A stretch of DNA of 64,000 nucleotides from Bacteroidota bacterium (GTDB lineage: Bacteria > Bacteroidota > Bacteroidia > Chitinophagales > BACL12). The translations under genes and the position numbers were made by a program. Below the pieces are notes generated by a model. It made no database searches and was not told the origin of the DNA. It saw only the letters and a program-made list of their open reading frames with translations. Shown piece by piece: positions 34,486 to 43,107 of this stretch. Where the stretch lies: the NCBI GenBank assembly GCA_016718035.1, contig JADKEK010000006.1:124001-188000 (forward strand). The letters run 5' to 3'. The first letter of the stretch is position 1; each line of letters begins with the position of its first letter.

Positions 34486-35055
34486 ATGGACAAAGCAATT
34501 GAACAAGTTTTTAAAGCTTTCAATCATCTCGCAAGGGAAATTCAGGTATACTTGTTTAGCGGAGTTGTAATTGCCGTTAATGCTCTAATCATTGACTACT
34601 TTTATTACAATTCAACGCTTTTGGCTTTCATTCAGACCCACAACTTGACAATTCCGGTTGCAATTGTTTTATATCTCATAGGGCAGTTTTGTATGGCGTT
34701 TTTCTACACGATTTTAGAATGGACGAAAGTGGATAAAAAAATAAATAAGATTTTAAAATTTGCTTATTCGGTTGACTCCAAATCTCTGCCAAAGCTTTAT
34801 AGAATAAATCCGGAACTCTATTTGCACTTCGTCGAAAGGTATATTATTCTAACAATGATGCGATGGACATTAAGTGCAGCTTGCTTTATTAACTTAATTA
34901 TTGACATAATAGTTATATTCAATAAGGATTTTCATTGGCAATTTCTATTAACAACAATAGTTTTTGGTACTGGAACTATAACCTTTTATTTATTGACAAC
35001 AAGGACGGAAAATGATTATGCAGACCGAATTAACTCCTTAAAAGATGACCAGTAA
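34486..35055 (+). CDS. Small integral membrane protein of unknown function
   Basis: 189 residues with four predicted membrane helices in two pairs: about 17-37, 50-75, 122-144 and 150-170. A basic cytosolic loop (EWTKVDKKINKILKFAYSVDSKSLPKLYRINPELYLHFVERY) lies between the pairs. I do not recognise a family. It is in the accessory island directly before a degraded gene and might be part of a lost two-gene module. Confidence 0.6.
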   Translation: MDKAIEQVFKAFNHLAREIQVYLFSGVVIAVNALIIDYFYYNSTLLAFIQTHNLTIPVAIVLYLIGQFCMAFFYTILEWTKVDKKINKILKFAYSVDSKSLPKLYRINPELYLHFVERYIILTMMRWTLSAACFINLIIDIIVIFNKDFHWQFLLTTIVFGTGTITFYLLTTRTENDYADRINSLKDDQ

Positions 35056-35079
35056 TTTCTAACATTCAATAAAGTTTCA

Positions 35080-35688
35080 TTGAACAATAATGAATCAAAA
35101 CTTTATTCGTTGAATAAAGCATGCGAAGTAATTTGGGAATACACATTTGGATATTCTGATAAATCGCAGGCGAGTCCGGTTGTGGTTCACCATAACTTCA
35201 TTTTTTGCCGGCGAATCCGAAGCAAAGGACAATAAAATAACAATTCAAAAGATTGATTTAATCGGTCAAACAGACTGGAAAAAAGAATTGGACATCTGGA
35301 CAATGTTGATGACATTATTGTTTCCGGCGATATGGTTTGTGCACTTGTTTCTTTTGATTACTATCAAAAGATTAAACATCCCAATAATACGTTTAGTGAA
35401 AATATGTTTCCGGTGTATTTCTATGTGCAGTTGAATATTGAAACCGGGGAAATCATTAAAAAAGAATATCAAAAAATGGGCGTATATCTGTCCGGAAAAC
35501 ATTTTTCAAATCCCGTCCTGAACTCAGAATACTCTTACTTTTTAAATAATCTTGATTCGGTGGCGTTTTTATCTACAATCGAACTGGAAAAGGCTACAAT
35601 CGTCAGCAATAATTTGACCGTAGGCTCCAAAATTCGACTACTTTCAGCCGGCTCTGATTCATATCATCTCCTCAATGAAAAATCTTGA
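35080..35688 (+). pseudogene. Frameshifted beta-propeller (PQQ-like) protein remnant
   Basis: One protein can be read across three segments. In one frame, ESKLYSLNKACEVIWEYTFGY...SPVVVHHNFIF (35092-35205) is a typical PQQ-type blade. The frame then shifts in a run of six T (near 35205) and continues as GESEAKDNKITIQKIDLIG...WKKELD, then returns to the first frame near 35295 as NVDDIIVSGDMVCALVSFDYYQ and runs to the TGA at 35688. A +1 in the T run and a -1 (or an 8-bp duplication, GGAC-ATCT-GGAC) explain it. No good start codon remains. Either a recent pseudogene or two sequencing errors. Confidence 0.75.
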
Positions 35689-35784
35689 TCCCGCATTAAA
35701 ACCACCTACAAGATAGGAGAGGATGGGTATCCAGTTTAACCAAATTTTAAATTCATATTAATACTTTGCTAGAATAATATTTTT

Positions 35785-35910
35785 TGTGACATGGCTAAAT
35801 GTGCAAAAAATGAGATATGTGGTCTAGTAGTATCATAAATGTTGCGTATTTAGATAATAAATGTGACATGTTTTAGATTAACGGAAAACCGTGAATTTGA
35901 AATTCAAATT
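35785..35910 (+). repeat. Island repeat element, copy B
   Basis: TGTGACATGG at 35785, second TGTGACA at 35862 (+77), hairpin ACGG-AAAA-CCGT at 35881-35892 (+19), then AATTTGAAATTCAAATT (35894-35910). Spacing is identical to copy A. The second hairpin keeps the core GAAATTC but changes both flanks in a pairing-preserving way (GTG/CAC in A, TTT/AAA-type in B). The rest of the 35689-36232 gap is AT-rich with no gene. Confidence 0.85.
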
Positions 35911-36232
35911 TACCTTAAAGATCAAAATTTCCTAAATTTGGTTTAAGATTTATTTAATTGATTTTTTTTAAAAAGTGCACCAACTATTTAGACATATTGA
36001 TTTTCAATAATAAATTCCAACATAAAATAAATTAAAATGAAGGATAAAAAGCACAGTGCCAAAACATATCGATTGTGTTGAATAGAACTTTATAATGCTA
36101 AAAAACACTTAACAAATTTGAATTGAAATCCAGCTCAAAATTTACCGATATTTCCGCAATGAGAAGTATAATGAATGGAAAATTCACAAAAGATATATCT
36201 ATGCATCGGTTTAAGACGAAAGACAAATTACT

Positions 36233-37174
36233 ATGATAGGAAATCATCATTATTCAACTTGGGGGCTAAAAGACAGTGGTGAAGATATCACAAACGACAT
36301 TATAGACATTGCAACTAATGCAACTTCATTTATTGTTGCAGCCGGTTATAATTTCTCATTTCGACATGCTGGAATGATGTTTTTTAACGAACTAACTCAT
36401 AAAGCAAATAATGGAATCCCGGTTATTCTTATTGTCCCACCTCACTTGGCAGGACAATACAATCCTCAACCGAAACTAATAAACTACTGTATTGCAAATA
36501 ACATTGGGGTTATTCTAAATAAAAGCAATCACTCTAAGTGGCTTTTGACAGAGAATGATTTATACTATGGCTCAAGTAATTTCACCCCGACAAGTTGGCG
36601 AGACAGAGTTGAAGTAGTGACTATTCATAGGCATCGGAAAATATTCATGAATTGGAAACGTGCGACAATACTTGACTTTCGACTTTTTATTCAACGTGAA
36701 ATTGCAGATATCAATAATAAAAGACGAAATATGCATTTATATCCTGGCCTAATTCCATTAACAGTAAATACATGGAATAATATAAAACCGTTAATAAGAA
36801 GATTAAATCCGTCTATAGAAAAGGTGAAAGAAACTCTTGAAAACTATGAAACGGTAGAATTAAGTTTATATTTTGTAATTGAACAATGGTTTATACAAGC
36901 TAATCAAGAAGGCATTGAAATAATATATTCAATGAGTTACGAAATACTTGAAATCATAAATAATATTTGCGAGTATGCTTATGCTAATATTTACAACGAA
37001 AGTATAAAAAATGATGAAATACAGAACAAAGAAGTTATTGACAATTACAACAACCTCCATGATAAGTTTATTGAAGTAATCGATCAGCAAATTTTGACAG
37101 TTGAAAAATTAGGCAACATGAAACAAAGGCGTTCTGGTCTTTATGAGAAGAACGTTGGATTAATAAATGTATGA
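36233..37174 (+). CDS. Phospholipase D-like domain protein
   Basis: 313 residues. The N-terminal half resembles a single PLD domain: IVAAGYNFSFRHAGMMFFNEL, GIPVILIVPPH and the degenerate HKD motif NHSKWLLTENDLYYGSSNFTP, where His-x-Lys and GSSN are kept but the usual Asp is Glu and the spacing is one residue short. Single-HKD proteins often dimerise and act as nucleases (Nuc, BfiI type) or lipases. The C-terminal half (about 170-313) is helical and unlike known domains. It stands alone between repeat copy B and the GIY-YIG gene; a defence effector is possible but unproven. Confidence 0.7.
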   Translation: MIGNHHYSTWGLKDSGEDITNDIIDIATNATSFIVAAGYNFSFRHAGMMFFNELTHKANNGIPVILIVPPHLAGQYNPQPKLINYCIANNIGVILNKSNHSKWLLTENDLYYGSSNFTPTSWRDRVEVVTIHRHRKIFMNWKRATILDFRLFIQREIADINNKRRNMHLYPGLIPLTVNTWNNIKPLIRRLNPSIEKVKETLENYETVELSLYFVIEQWFIQANQEGIEIIYSMSYEILEIINNICEYAYANIYNESIKNDEIQNKEVIDNYNNLHDKFIEVIDQQILTVEKLGNMKQRRSGLYEKNVGLINV

Positions 37175-37217
37175 AGTGAAAGATTGAGCATAAATGGTTC
37201 ATAAATTGGGTTTTGCG

Positions 37218-37253
37218 GCAGTGGAGGTGACATGCAAAAATTGAGTTTTGTAC
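37218..37253 (-). repeat. Left inverted repeat around the GIY-YIG gene
   Basis: GCAGTGGAGG...AGTTTTGTAC. Its reverse complement recurs at 38304-38343 with a 4-nt length difference. A C9-A9 homopolymer junction (37289-37306) follows within the bracketed region. Confidence 0.65.
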
Positions 37254-37357
37254 TTATATATAGGTGCACACATGTTGACTGTTTTGTGCCCCCCCCCAAA
37301 AAAAAATAGCAGCCAGGCAATGACGACAGAACGCAACACTAAAACAGACAGGTAAAA

Positions 37358-38218
37358 ATGAATAAATTTAGTTGGGACATAATTCAAAAACAATCAGACG
37401 AAATTTTATCGTGTGGACTTAACAAATTGAAAACTCAACCGTTTTGCGACACATCGACTGTTAATGAAAAAGGCTTTGGAAATTATTTAATATCACTTGA
37501 CAAAATTCCGTTTTATGTTGGCGAAGGTAAAGAACTTAATAAAAGACTTAAACAACAATTTAAATCAAATACATCGACTTTTTATAAGAATTTCGAGAAA
37601 CTTAATTCTATAAATCCACTTGCAAAACCTACAACAATTGACAAGTTTAAAATTCAATTTATTTCGACAAACATAGGACGAAAAGAAGTTGAAGAATTTG
37701 GAATTGTAAATTTACCAACAAAACTTAACGGCTTCCAACTCTACAAAAGGAAACGATTTGATATTGCAAACCAAAAAGGACTTTGGGATGCAGTTCAAGA
37801 AAATTTCGCAAAAAATTTAAAAGAAGGAGAAAATGAAATTCTAAAATCAACTTTTACTTCTTGGTTCGCCGCAAAACTTGTTCGTTCGGCTGGACTTTAT
37901 CTCGTGAAAGACAATTCAAACAAACTAATTTATATTGGAGAAAGTTCTGACATAGGAGAACGAATAAAAGTTCATAGCGGACGGACATATTTTTCGGCGC
38001 TCAGAAGACATATTGGAACTGACATTTTAGGGTTTGAACTTCAAGAAATTAAAGGTAAAAAACGGTATTTTAGCGAAATAGCAGACAGAAAAGTGACAGA
38101 GTTTCTTAAAACTTGTGAAGTGACACTTTTTCCAGTTGCATTTGGACGATATGAATTAGAAGAATATTTAATAAAAAAACACAGACCATTATTAAATCGA
38201 AAAGATAATAAAGACTAA
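37358..38218 (+). CDS. Tandem GIY-YIG domain protein
   Basis: 286 residues with two GIY-YIG-like units. The first (about 45-100): FGNYLISLDKIPFYVGEGKELNKRL, with GNY...YVGEG in place of GIY...YIG. The second (about 183-270): AGLYLVKDNSNKLIYIGESSDIGERIKVH, with GLY...YIG, Arg in GERI and a conserved downstream Glu in ELEEYLIKKH. GIY-YIG nucleases cut DNA in homing endonucleases, UvrC and some restriction enzymes. The second unit looks catalytically complete; the first is divergent. It is bracketed by inverted repeats at 37218 and 38304, suggesting acquisition as a unit. Confidence 0.72.
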   Translation: MNKFSWDIIQKQSDEILSCGLNKLKTQPFCDTSTVNEKGFGNYLISLDKIPFYVGEGKELNKRLKQQFKSNTSTFYKNFEKLNSINPLAKPTTIDKFKIQFISTNIGRKEVEEFGIVNLPTKLNGFQLYKRKRFDIANQKGLWDAVQENFAKNLKEGENEILKSTFTSWFAAKLVRSAGLYLVKDNSNKLIYIGESSDIGERIKVHSGRTYFSALRRHIGTDILGFELQEIKGKKRYFSEIADRKVTEFLKTCEVTLFPVAFGRYELEEYLIKKHRPLLNRKDNKD

Positions 38219-38303
38219 CAAACAACCACGAACAGGAAACAACAGATCGCCATGATTGCGAGTTTAGCGCTAAATTCAACAGCAGTTCTTCAAATGAACT
38301 TTT

Positions 38304-38343
38304 GTACAAAACTGAATATTTGTGCTTAGATTTCCGCCACTGC
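38304..38343 (+). repeat. Right inverted repeat around the GIY-YIG gene
   Basis: GTACAAAACT...CCGCCACTGC, the inverted partner of 37218-37253. Outer 10 nt (GTACAAAACT) and inner CC-x-CCACTGC are identical in the two arms; the middle differs by substitutions and a short indel. Confidence 0.65.
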
Positions 38344-38404
38344 ACTACCTGCCAAACCTTTGCAAAGAAACCTGATTGAGACAAAGTAAAGACTAGGAAA
38401 TACT

Positions 38405-39304
38405 ATGACAATGATAAGCAGGCTCGGTTTTAAGCCGACTAAAAGAAAGAATTTAATGTCAGACTTTCTGCAGACAACTGCAGAGGTTACAATCATTATT
38501 CCAGTTAAAAACAACCAAAATGGCATTAACCGTTTTTTGACAGAGTTTTTTAAAACTCATTCAACTGACAATTTTCCAAGAGAGATAATTATTGTTGATA
38601 ACAACTCATCACCTAAAATTGAACCTACCTGGATTGAGTATCCTATTCCTGTTCGACTTTTAACTTGCAATAAAATAGGGCCTGCAAGTGCGAGAAACTT
38701 TGGAGTTCAAAATTCACAATCCGACTGGATACTTTTTACGGACAGTGACTGCGTTCCTACAAGTAATTTACTGACAGGTTATTTAAAAGTTCAAAACGGT
38801 TCAGTTGGATACGCTGGCAATATCAAAGCTCTAGGGCATGACTTCATTTCAAAATACTACGACCAACAAGAAATTCTCTTGCCACCAAAAGTTTACGAAA
38901 GACAAAGTGAACCATGTCCCGACTATTTAATTACTGCAAATTGTCTCGTTTGGCGATATGCATTTGAACTCGTTGGTGGTTTCAATGAGGAGATAAAAAT
39001 CGCTGGGGGTGAAGACATTGACTTAGGTTTTAAGTTGCGCAACGTGGGTCAACTTGCCTACGCTTTTGATAGTGTAGCTAAACACAATTTCAATTGTGGA
39101 CTTCGCGACTTTAGGGAACGTTTTGTGCGTTACGGCAACGGAAATAAAATCATCAGCGAATTATATAATCTTGATTTAAAACCAAGAATATTTAAACCAA
39201 ACAAGCGGAAACCAATAAATTTTATTTTGGCTTTTCTTCAATATCGTTGGCTAAGTAAGGGTTATAAAATGGAATATAGTAATAGGCAAACGAATGCATT
39301 ATAA
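38405..39304 (+). CDS. Family 2 glycosyltransferase
   Basis: 299 residues. EVTIIIPVKNNQNGINRFL (about 28-46) is the GT-A nucleotide-binding strand; IIIVDNNSS follows, then IGPASARNFGVQNSQSDWILFTDSDCVP, with DSD the metal-binding DxD and a typical ARN-x-G segment. FNEEIKIAGGEDIDLGFKLRNVG holds the acceptor-side ED motif near 200-210. It transfers a sugar from a nucleotide donor to a glycan or lipid acceptor. No other polysaccharide gene is adjacent, so it is an isolated accessory glycosyltransferase. Confidence 0.88.
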   Translation: MTMISRLGFKPTKRKNLMSDFLQTTAEVTIIIPVKNNQNGINRFLTEFFKTHSTDNFPREIIIVDNNSSPKIEPTWIEYPIPVRLLTCNKIGPASARNFGVQNSQSDWILFTDSDCVPTSNLLTGYLKVQNGSVGYAGNIKALGHDFISKYYDQQEILLPPKVYERQSEPCPDYLITANCLVWRYAFELVGGFNEEIKIAGGEDIDLGFKLRNVGQLAYAFDSVAKHNFNCGLRDFRERFVRYGNGNKIISELYNLDLKPRIFKPNKRKPINFILAFLQYRWLSKGYKMEYSNRQTNAL

Positions 39305-39396
39305 AATATCATCAGGGAGCCATTCCTAAAATTATTGAATTGCTAAAGGATACTACATTTATCAAACTAAAAAACACAGCAGTCTAAATTTACCCC

Positions 39397-39516
39397 GGAG
39401 CTGAAAAATTTTATGGACACTGTGGGATTGCTTATTACGACATGGACTGGATTTCAGTCCGAGCCGCTTGGCTGCCGGAAGAAATTACATTTCAGGATTT
39501 TATTATCTTGGCTTAG
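39397..39516 (+). pseudogene. Gene remnant, copy 1
   Basis: In-frame fragment GAEKFYGHCGIAYYDMDW-ISVRAAWLPEEITFQDF...ILA ending in TAG at 39514-39516, with a stop 12 nt upstream. The block GIAYYDMDWISVRAA recurs at 40663 as GIIYYYIDLISVRAA, so both are relics of one gene family. No family was recognised. The rest of 39305-39617 is non-coding. Confidence 0.5.
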
Positions 39517-39617
39517 CAGTAAATGAGTATAAACGCATAAATTTACATCAACAAAATTACAAATGTATTCAAAACCGTCAGCGATGACATCAACTTTGCT
39601 TCAACTTTAGGTGGGAT

Positions 39618-40541
39618 ATGACAAAAACTAATAGGCACATATTATTCGGAAATAGGTTATTGCAATACTCTGCATTATCAGGTGCATTTATTTTAGGAAA
39701 GCCGGATCTTATATTTTCTGAAGTTGTTTACACAAATATTGAACCTGATGTTGTGTTGGATGAAGAAGATGAAGACTTTTTTTTGGACATAAATGATGAC
39801 TTGGTTAGTGATGTGCATTTTTTAAATGTATCTAATTACTTTGAAGGTTATTGGACTTCCGGAAGCATTAATTACGTTTTTCCTACAGCAGAGCAACGAA
39901 TTAAAATTATGGCATTAGGAAATAGCATTGCCGGTAGCTTGGTAACTTATAGCACCTATTCTTCAGGGACAATACATAGAATTTTTCCATATGCACTGGA
40001 AGATGACCTAATTGATAACACTTTGCAATTCCAAAATGCGTATAACCAATCCCTAAATTTCAGAAATGTTTATTATATTTTTGGAACGTATAGCAGTTAC
40101 GGTGGAAACTGGTTTCCAGAATCAATAGACCATTATTTAGGCATTCGATTTAAAGATGCTGATGAAATTAACCATTACGGATGGATACGCTGCGATGTCA
40201 AGGATGACGGGCGTACCTTAGTAATTAAAGACTATGCATATGAAACTGAACCCGATTATCCAATAATAGCGGGTGATACCACGCACTATGTTAACATCAA
40301 TACCGGTGAAAATCAAATCGATGCCACTGCGTATAGTTTTGGTAAGGATATTTATGTCATTTCAAAAACATTTCAAAGTATTGAAATCAAAGTTTATGAT
40401 TTAATTGGTAGGGAAATTAATAGTAGCCATATGCAAAATGAAATGGAAATAATCAACATGTCTAAATGTGCTTCTGGAGTTTATTTGGTAAAGTTAATTC
40501 AAGGCAGTAGCACGGTTGAAAAAAAGGTAATTATTGGATAA
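39618..40541 (+). CDS. Secreted protein with T9SS sorting domain, paralogue of 56333-57229
   Basis: 307 residues. A hydrophobic N-terminal region (about 14-35) is a signal peptide. The body shares blocks with the 56333-57229 product: VVYTNIEPDVVLDEEDEDFFLDI versus AVYTDIDPDTML...YYLIDMD, FPYALEDDLIDNTLQFQNA versus FPFALNSGQLIDEDLTFQNN, and HYGWIRC...VIKDYAYET. The C-terminal 70 residues (SIEIKVYDLIGREIN...ASGVYLVKLIQG) are a T9SS type A sorting domain. Function unknown. It is flanked by two remnants of another gene. Confidence 0.82.
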   Translation: MTKTNRHILFGNRLLQYSALSGAFILGKPDLIFSEVVYTNIEPDVVLDEEDEDFFLDINDDLVSDVHFLNVSNYFEGYWTSGSINYVFPTAEQRIKIMALGNSIAGSLVTYSTYSSGTIHRIFPYALEDDLIDNTLQFQNAYNQSLNFRNVYYIFGTYSSYGGNWFPESIDHYLGIRFKDADEINHYGWIRCDVKDDGRTLVIKDYAYETEPDYPIIAGDTTHYVNINTGENQIDATAYSFGKDIYVISKTFQSIEIKVYDLIGREINSSHMQNEMEIINMSKCASGVYLVKLIQGSSTVEKKVIIG

Positions 40542-40638
40542 ATCATTTGGACAACCGGATAAACTTAATTCCGGAAATCGAATTATATTTCAATGTGTTA
40601 GGTTAAAGACAGTATTGTAATTTACCTATTGATACGTG

Positions 40639-40740
40639 AGCAGAAAAAATTTACTGTTAAAGGGGATTATTTATTACTACATTGACTTGATATCGGTCCG
40701 TGCAGCCTTAAAAAAAGTAAAAATATCCACACGGAATAAG
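40639..40740 (+). pseudogene. Gene remnant, copy 2
   Basis: From 40663 the frame reads GIIYYYIDLISVRAALKKVK and stops at 40738-40740. The DNA from about 40639 to 40709 aligns with 39403-39471. It is a second relic of the gene at 39397, about 1.24 kb away on the far side of the T9SS gene. Confidence 0.45.
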
Positions 40741-40840
40741 TAAAATACACGCTGGAGGATAAGTAATTTTACTGATTGAAGGAGCGGAAGGGTATTCGAT
40801 TTTACAATTGATTTAAATTTGCTGCTAAGTAATATTCTAT

Positions 40841-40955
40841 TGTGACATGGTAAAACGCACAAAATTGTCGTTTTGTAGCCTGTAAGTATCAATTATGTTA
40901 TGTATTTTGTCCTGAAATGTGACATTTTTGGGATTAGATATACCAGCGAATATTG
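40841..40955 (+). repeat. Island repeat element, copy C
   Basis: TGTGACATGGTAAAACGC at 40841 and TGTGACATTTTTGGGATTA at 40918, again exactly 77 nt apart. The hairpin site after it has decayed (GATATACCAGCG in place of ACGG-AAAA-CCGT). It lies 160 bp upstream of the VOC gene. Confidence 0.8.
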
Positions 40956-41115
40956 AATTTAAGATAAAACTAATGTTTGCTCATACCAAAACCGGTGAAT
41001 TGCTATGATGCATGCAGTTAATTAACCATAATCAATAATTGCATTAAAAAAACACCATCAGATAAGTTTAAATTTATTCCCCAAAATCAGCTTATAACAA
41101 CCAGCCAAAAAAAAC

Positions 41116-41535
41116 ATGTATCAAAGAATTGCACATATAACCTTAGTGGTAGAAGATTATGATGACGCGATTGAGTTCTATACTCAAAAGCTCGACTTTC
41201 AATTATTAGAGGATACCAAGTTAAGTGATGAAAAGAGGTGGGTAATGCTTGCTCCCAAGGGTGCAAAAGAATGTTGTTTGTTACTTGCCAAAGCAGCTAA
41301 TGAAAGGCAGTCAAAAAGTATTGGAAATCAAACCGGCGGACGAGTTGGGTTTTTTCTCTTTACGGATGATTTTTGGAGAGATTATAATATAATGAAAGAT
41401 AGGCAAATTAATTTTGTCAGACCTCCTGAAACCTTTGAATACGGGACAGTGGCGGTTTTTGAGGACTTATACGGCAATTTATGGGATTTTATAGAACCAA
41501 GTGAAAAGAACAAAGGGCTCAATAATGAAGGATAA
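41116..41535 (+). CDS. VOC family protein (glyoxalase/dioxygenase superfamily)
   Basis: 139 residues, one VOC unit pair. IAHITLVVEDYDDAIEFYTQKLDFQLLED gives the first metal-ligand His (about 7) and the standard FY-x-x-xL block. The second half (GFFLFTDDFWRDYNIMKDRQINFVRPPETFEYGTVAVFEDLYGNLWDFIEP) keeps the FEDLYGNLWDFIE motif with the last Glu. These proteins bind a divalent metal and act as glyoxalases, dioxygenases or antibiotic-binding proteins; the substrate is unknown. Confidence 0.9.
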   Translation: MYQRIAHITLVVEDYDDAIEFYTQKLDFQLLEDTKLSDEKRWVMLAPKGAKECCLLLAKAANERQSKSIGNQTGGRVGFFLFTDDFWRDYNIMKDRQINFVRPPETFEYGTVAVFEDLYGNLWDFIEPSEKNKGLNNEG

Positions 41536-41762
41536 ATTGAGGTGTTAAATTGACGAAAAAGAACGACTAACAAGTATTTGAAAAAACATGGCCGGCTGAA
41601 TTAATCAAGCATTTGTACTGCTATTGGCAGTTGATTAAAATTCAAGCAGATGTTTTTTAAAGGCCTAGCTGCACAAATACCCGAAGTGTCAGCTCCCCTT
41701 GAGCGCAGACCCGCCAAACAAACAGTACCCGCCTGGATTGCAGGAAAAAATATACTAAAAAT

Positions 41763-41812
41763 TTGCGAAACCGAATAGTTGCGCTTAAATTTGCAACCGA
41801 ATGGTTTCGCAA
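41763..41812. promoter_or_regulatory. Double palindromic operator upstream of arsR-type gene
   Basis: Two related palindromes, AACCGAATAGTT (41769-41780) and AACCGAATGGTT (41795-41806), lie within a larger inverted repeat TTGCGAAACC / GGTTTCGCAA (41763-41772 and 41803-41812). The block ends 15 nt before the ATG at 41828. ArsR dimers bind such sites and repress their own genes. Confidence 0.7.
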
Positions 41813-41827
41813 TAATAAGGACTCAAA

Positions 41828-42139
41828 ATGAGAAGAGACATTTTTCAAGCAATAGCTGATCCGACAAGAAGAGCAATTATGGTATTAATTGCGTTACAAG
41901 CAATGACCCCAAATGCTATTGCACAGCACTTCGACACCTCAAGGCAATCCATTTCCAAACATTTACGAATATTGACCGAATGTGAAATAGTAAAGCAAGA
42001 ATACCAGGGAAGAGAAATTTACTACTCACTAGAAATTGATAAAATGAAAGAAATTGACAAATGGGTGGGACAGTTCAAGAAGATTTGGGAAACAAAATTC
42101 AACCAATTGGATATTGTTTTGAACAAATTAAAAAAATAA
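41828..42139 (+). CDS. ArsR-family transcriptional regulator
   Basis: 103 residues. IFQAIADPTRRAIMVLIALQAMTPNAIAQHFDTSRQSISKHLRILTECEIVKQEYQGREIYYSL (about 5-70) is a complete ArsR winged helix. No metal-binding cysteine pair (CxC) is present, so it belongs to the non-metal group that often controls SRPBCC or DUF998-type genes. A strong palindromic operator lies just upstream. The DUF998, DUF4287 genes downstream on the same strand are likely targets or operon members (81-bp gap). Confidence 0.93.
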   Translation: MRRDIFQAIADPTRRAIMVLIALQAMTPNAIAQHFDTSRQSISKHLRILTECEIVKQEYQGREIYYSLEIDKMKEIDKWVGQFKKIWETKFNQLDIVLNKLKK

Positions 42140-42220
42140 TTGAAGCGGACTTAGTACAAGTAGTCAAAGCTTGTTTGGAACATTTACTTAAATTATTAAT
42201 CAAAATAAAAACTTAATAAT

Positions 42221-42883
42221 ATGAATAGTTTATCAATTTTCGCAAATAGCACAATTGCTTTTGGCGTTATATCCATTCTATGTCTGCTCACATTGCATTT
42301 TACCAGTCCTGAATTTAAACCTAATTTCAGAATGGTAAGTGAATATGCTTTAGGTAAACACAAATGGTTACTTACCATGTTTTTTCTTTGTTGGGGACTT
42401 TGTTCTATCTCGTCGGGATTTATGCTCTGGAATGTGGTTACAACAGGTTGGGCAAAATTTGGTGTAGTGTTATTATTTGTGACCGGAATTGGCGCTATAA
42501 TGGGTGGATTATTCGATGTGCAACACAAACTACATGGACTTGCATTCGGCATAGGATTACCATTTTTACCAATTGGTGCCTTATTAATTTCTTATCACCT
42601 AATACAAAAAACAGCATGGCAAAATCATAGCACATTGCTATTACTCTCAGGGCACGCTATTTGGATTAGTTTAATTTTGATGGCTGTTGCTATGGTTTTA
42701 TTATTTTCATCACTAAAAGCAAACGGCATTGCCTTTGGACCGGATGCAGCACCAATGTCAGAGCTGCCAAAAGGAGTAATTGGTATTAATGGGTGGGCAA
42801 ACAGATTATTAGTTTTATGCTATATTGCATATCCAATATTAATAGCAAAACTTTTACTAACTATAATTAATCTTAAAAACTAA
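42221..42883 (+). CDS. DUF998 family membrane protein
   Basis: 220 residues with six predicted membrane helices. The conserved N-terminal motif FRMVSEYALGKHKWLLTMFFLCWG (about 30-53) and GLFDVQHKLHGLAF (a G-[IL]-F-x-x-D/V-x-H block) are DUF998 hallmarks. Function is unknown. It follows the ArsR gene by 81 bp and precedes the DUF4287 gene by 5 bp, so it is probably co-transcribed and under ArsR control. Confidence 0.85.
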   Translation: MNSLSIFANSTIAFGVISILCLLTLHFTSPEFKPNFRMVSEYALGKHKWLLTMFFLCWGLCSISSGFMLWNVVTTGWAKFGVVLLFVTGIGAIMGGLFDVQHKLHGLAFGIGLPFLPIGALLISYHLIQKTAWQNHSTLLLLSGHAIWISLILMAVAMVLLFSSLKANGIAFGPDAAPMSELPKGVIGINGWANRLLVLCYIAYPILIAKLLLTIINLKN

Positions 42884-42888
42884 ATAAT

Positions 42889-43107
42889 ATGTCATTCCAA
42901 GCATACATAGACAATATTAAAGCCAAAACAGGTAAGACTCCTGCAGACTTTAAAAAAATGGCGGAGAAAAAAAAATTTATCATTGACGGAAAACTCAATC
43001 CTAAAATTAAGGCTACTGAAATCACAAATTGGCTCAAAGAAGAATTTGAATTGGGGCACGGACACGCAATGGCCATTTACGCAACATTCAAAGGGAAAAC
43101 TGAATGA
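42889..43107 (+). CDS. DUF4287 domain protein
   Basis: 72 residues: MSFQAYIDNIKAKTGKTPADF, then KATEITNWLKEEFELGHGHAMAIYATFKGK, which is the whole short DUF4287 domain with its conserved GHGHAMA segment. Members occur alone or fused to DUF5655; no function is established. It lies 5 bp after the DUF998 gene. Confidence 0.9.
   Translation: MSFQAYIDNIKAKTGKTPADFKKMAEKKKFIIDGKLNPKIKATEITNWLKEEFELGHGHAMAIYATFKGKTE

Noticed and set aside
35147..35434. Stand-alone 95-residue gene
   Set aside because: Its sequence is the middle segment of the beta-propeller reading; it has a TTG start and an out-of-frame tail with no coding features.
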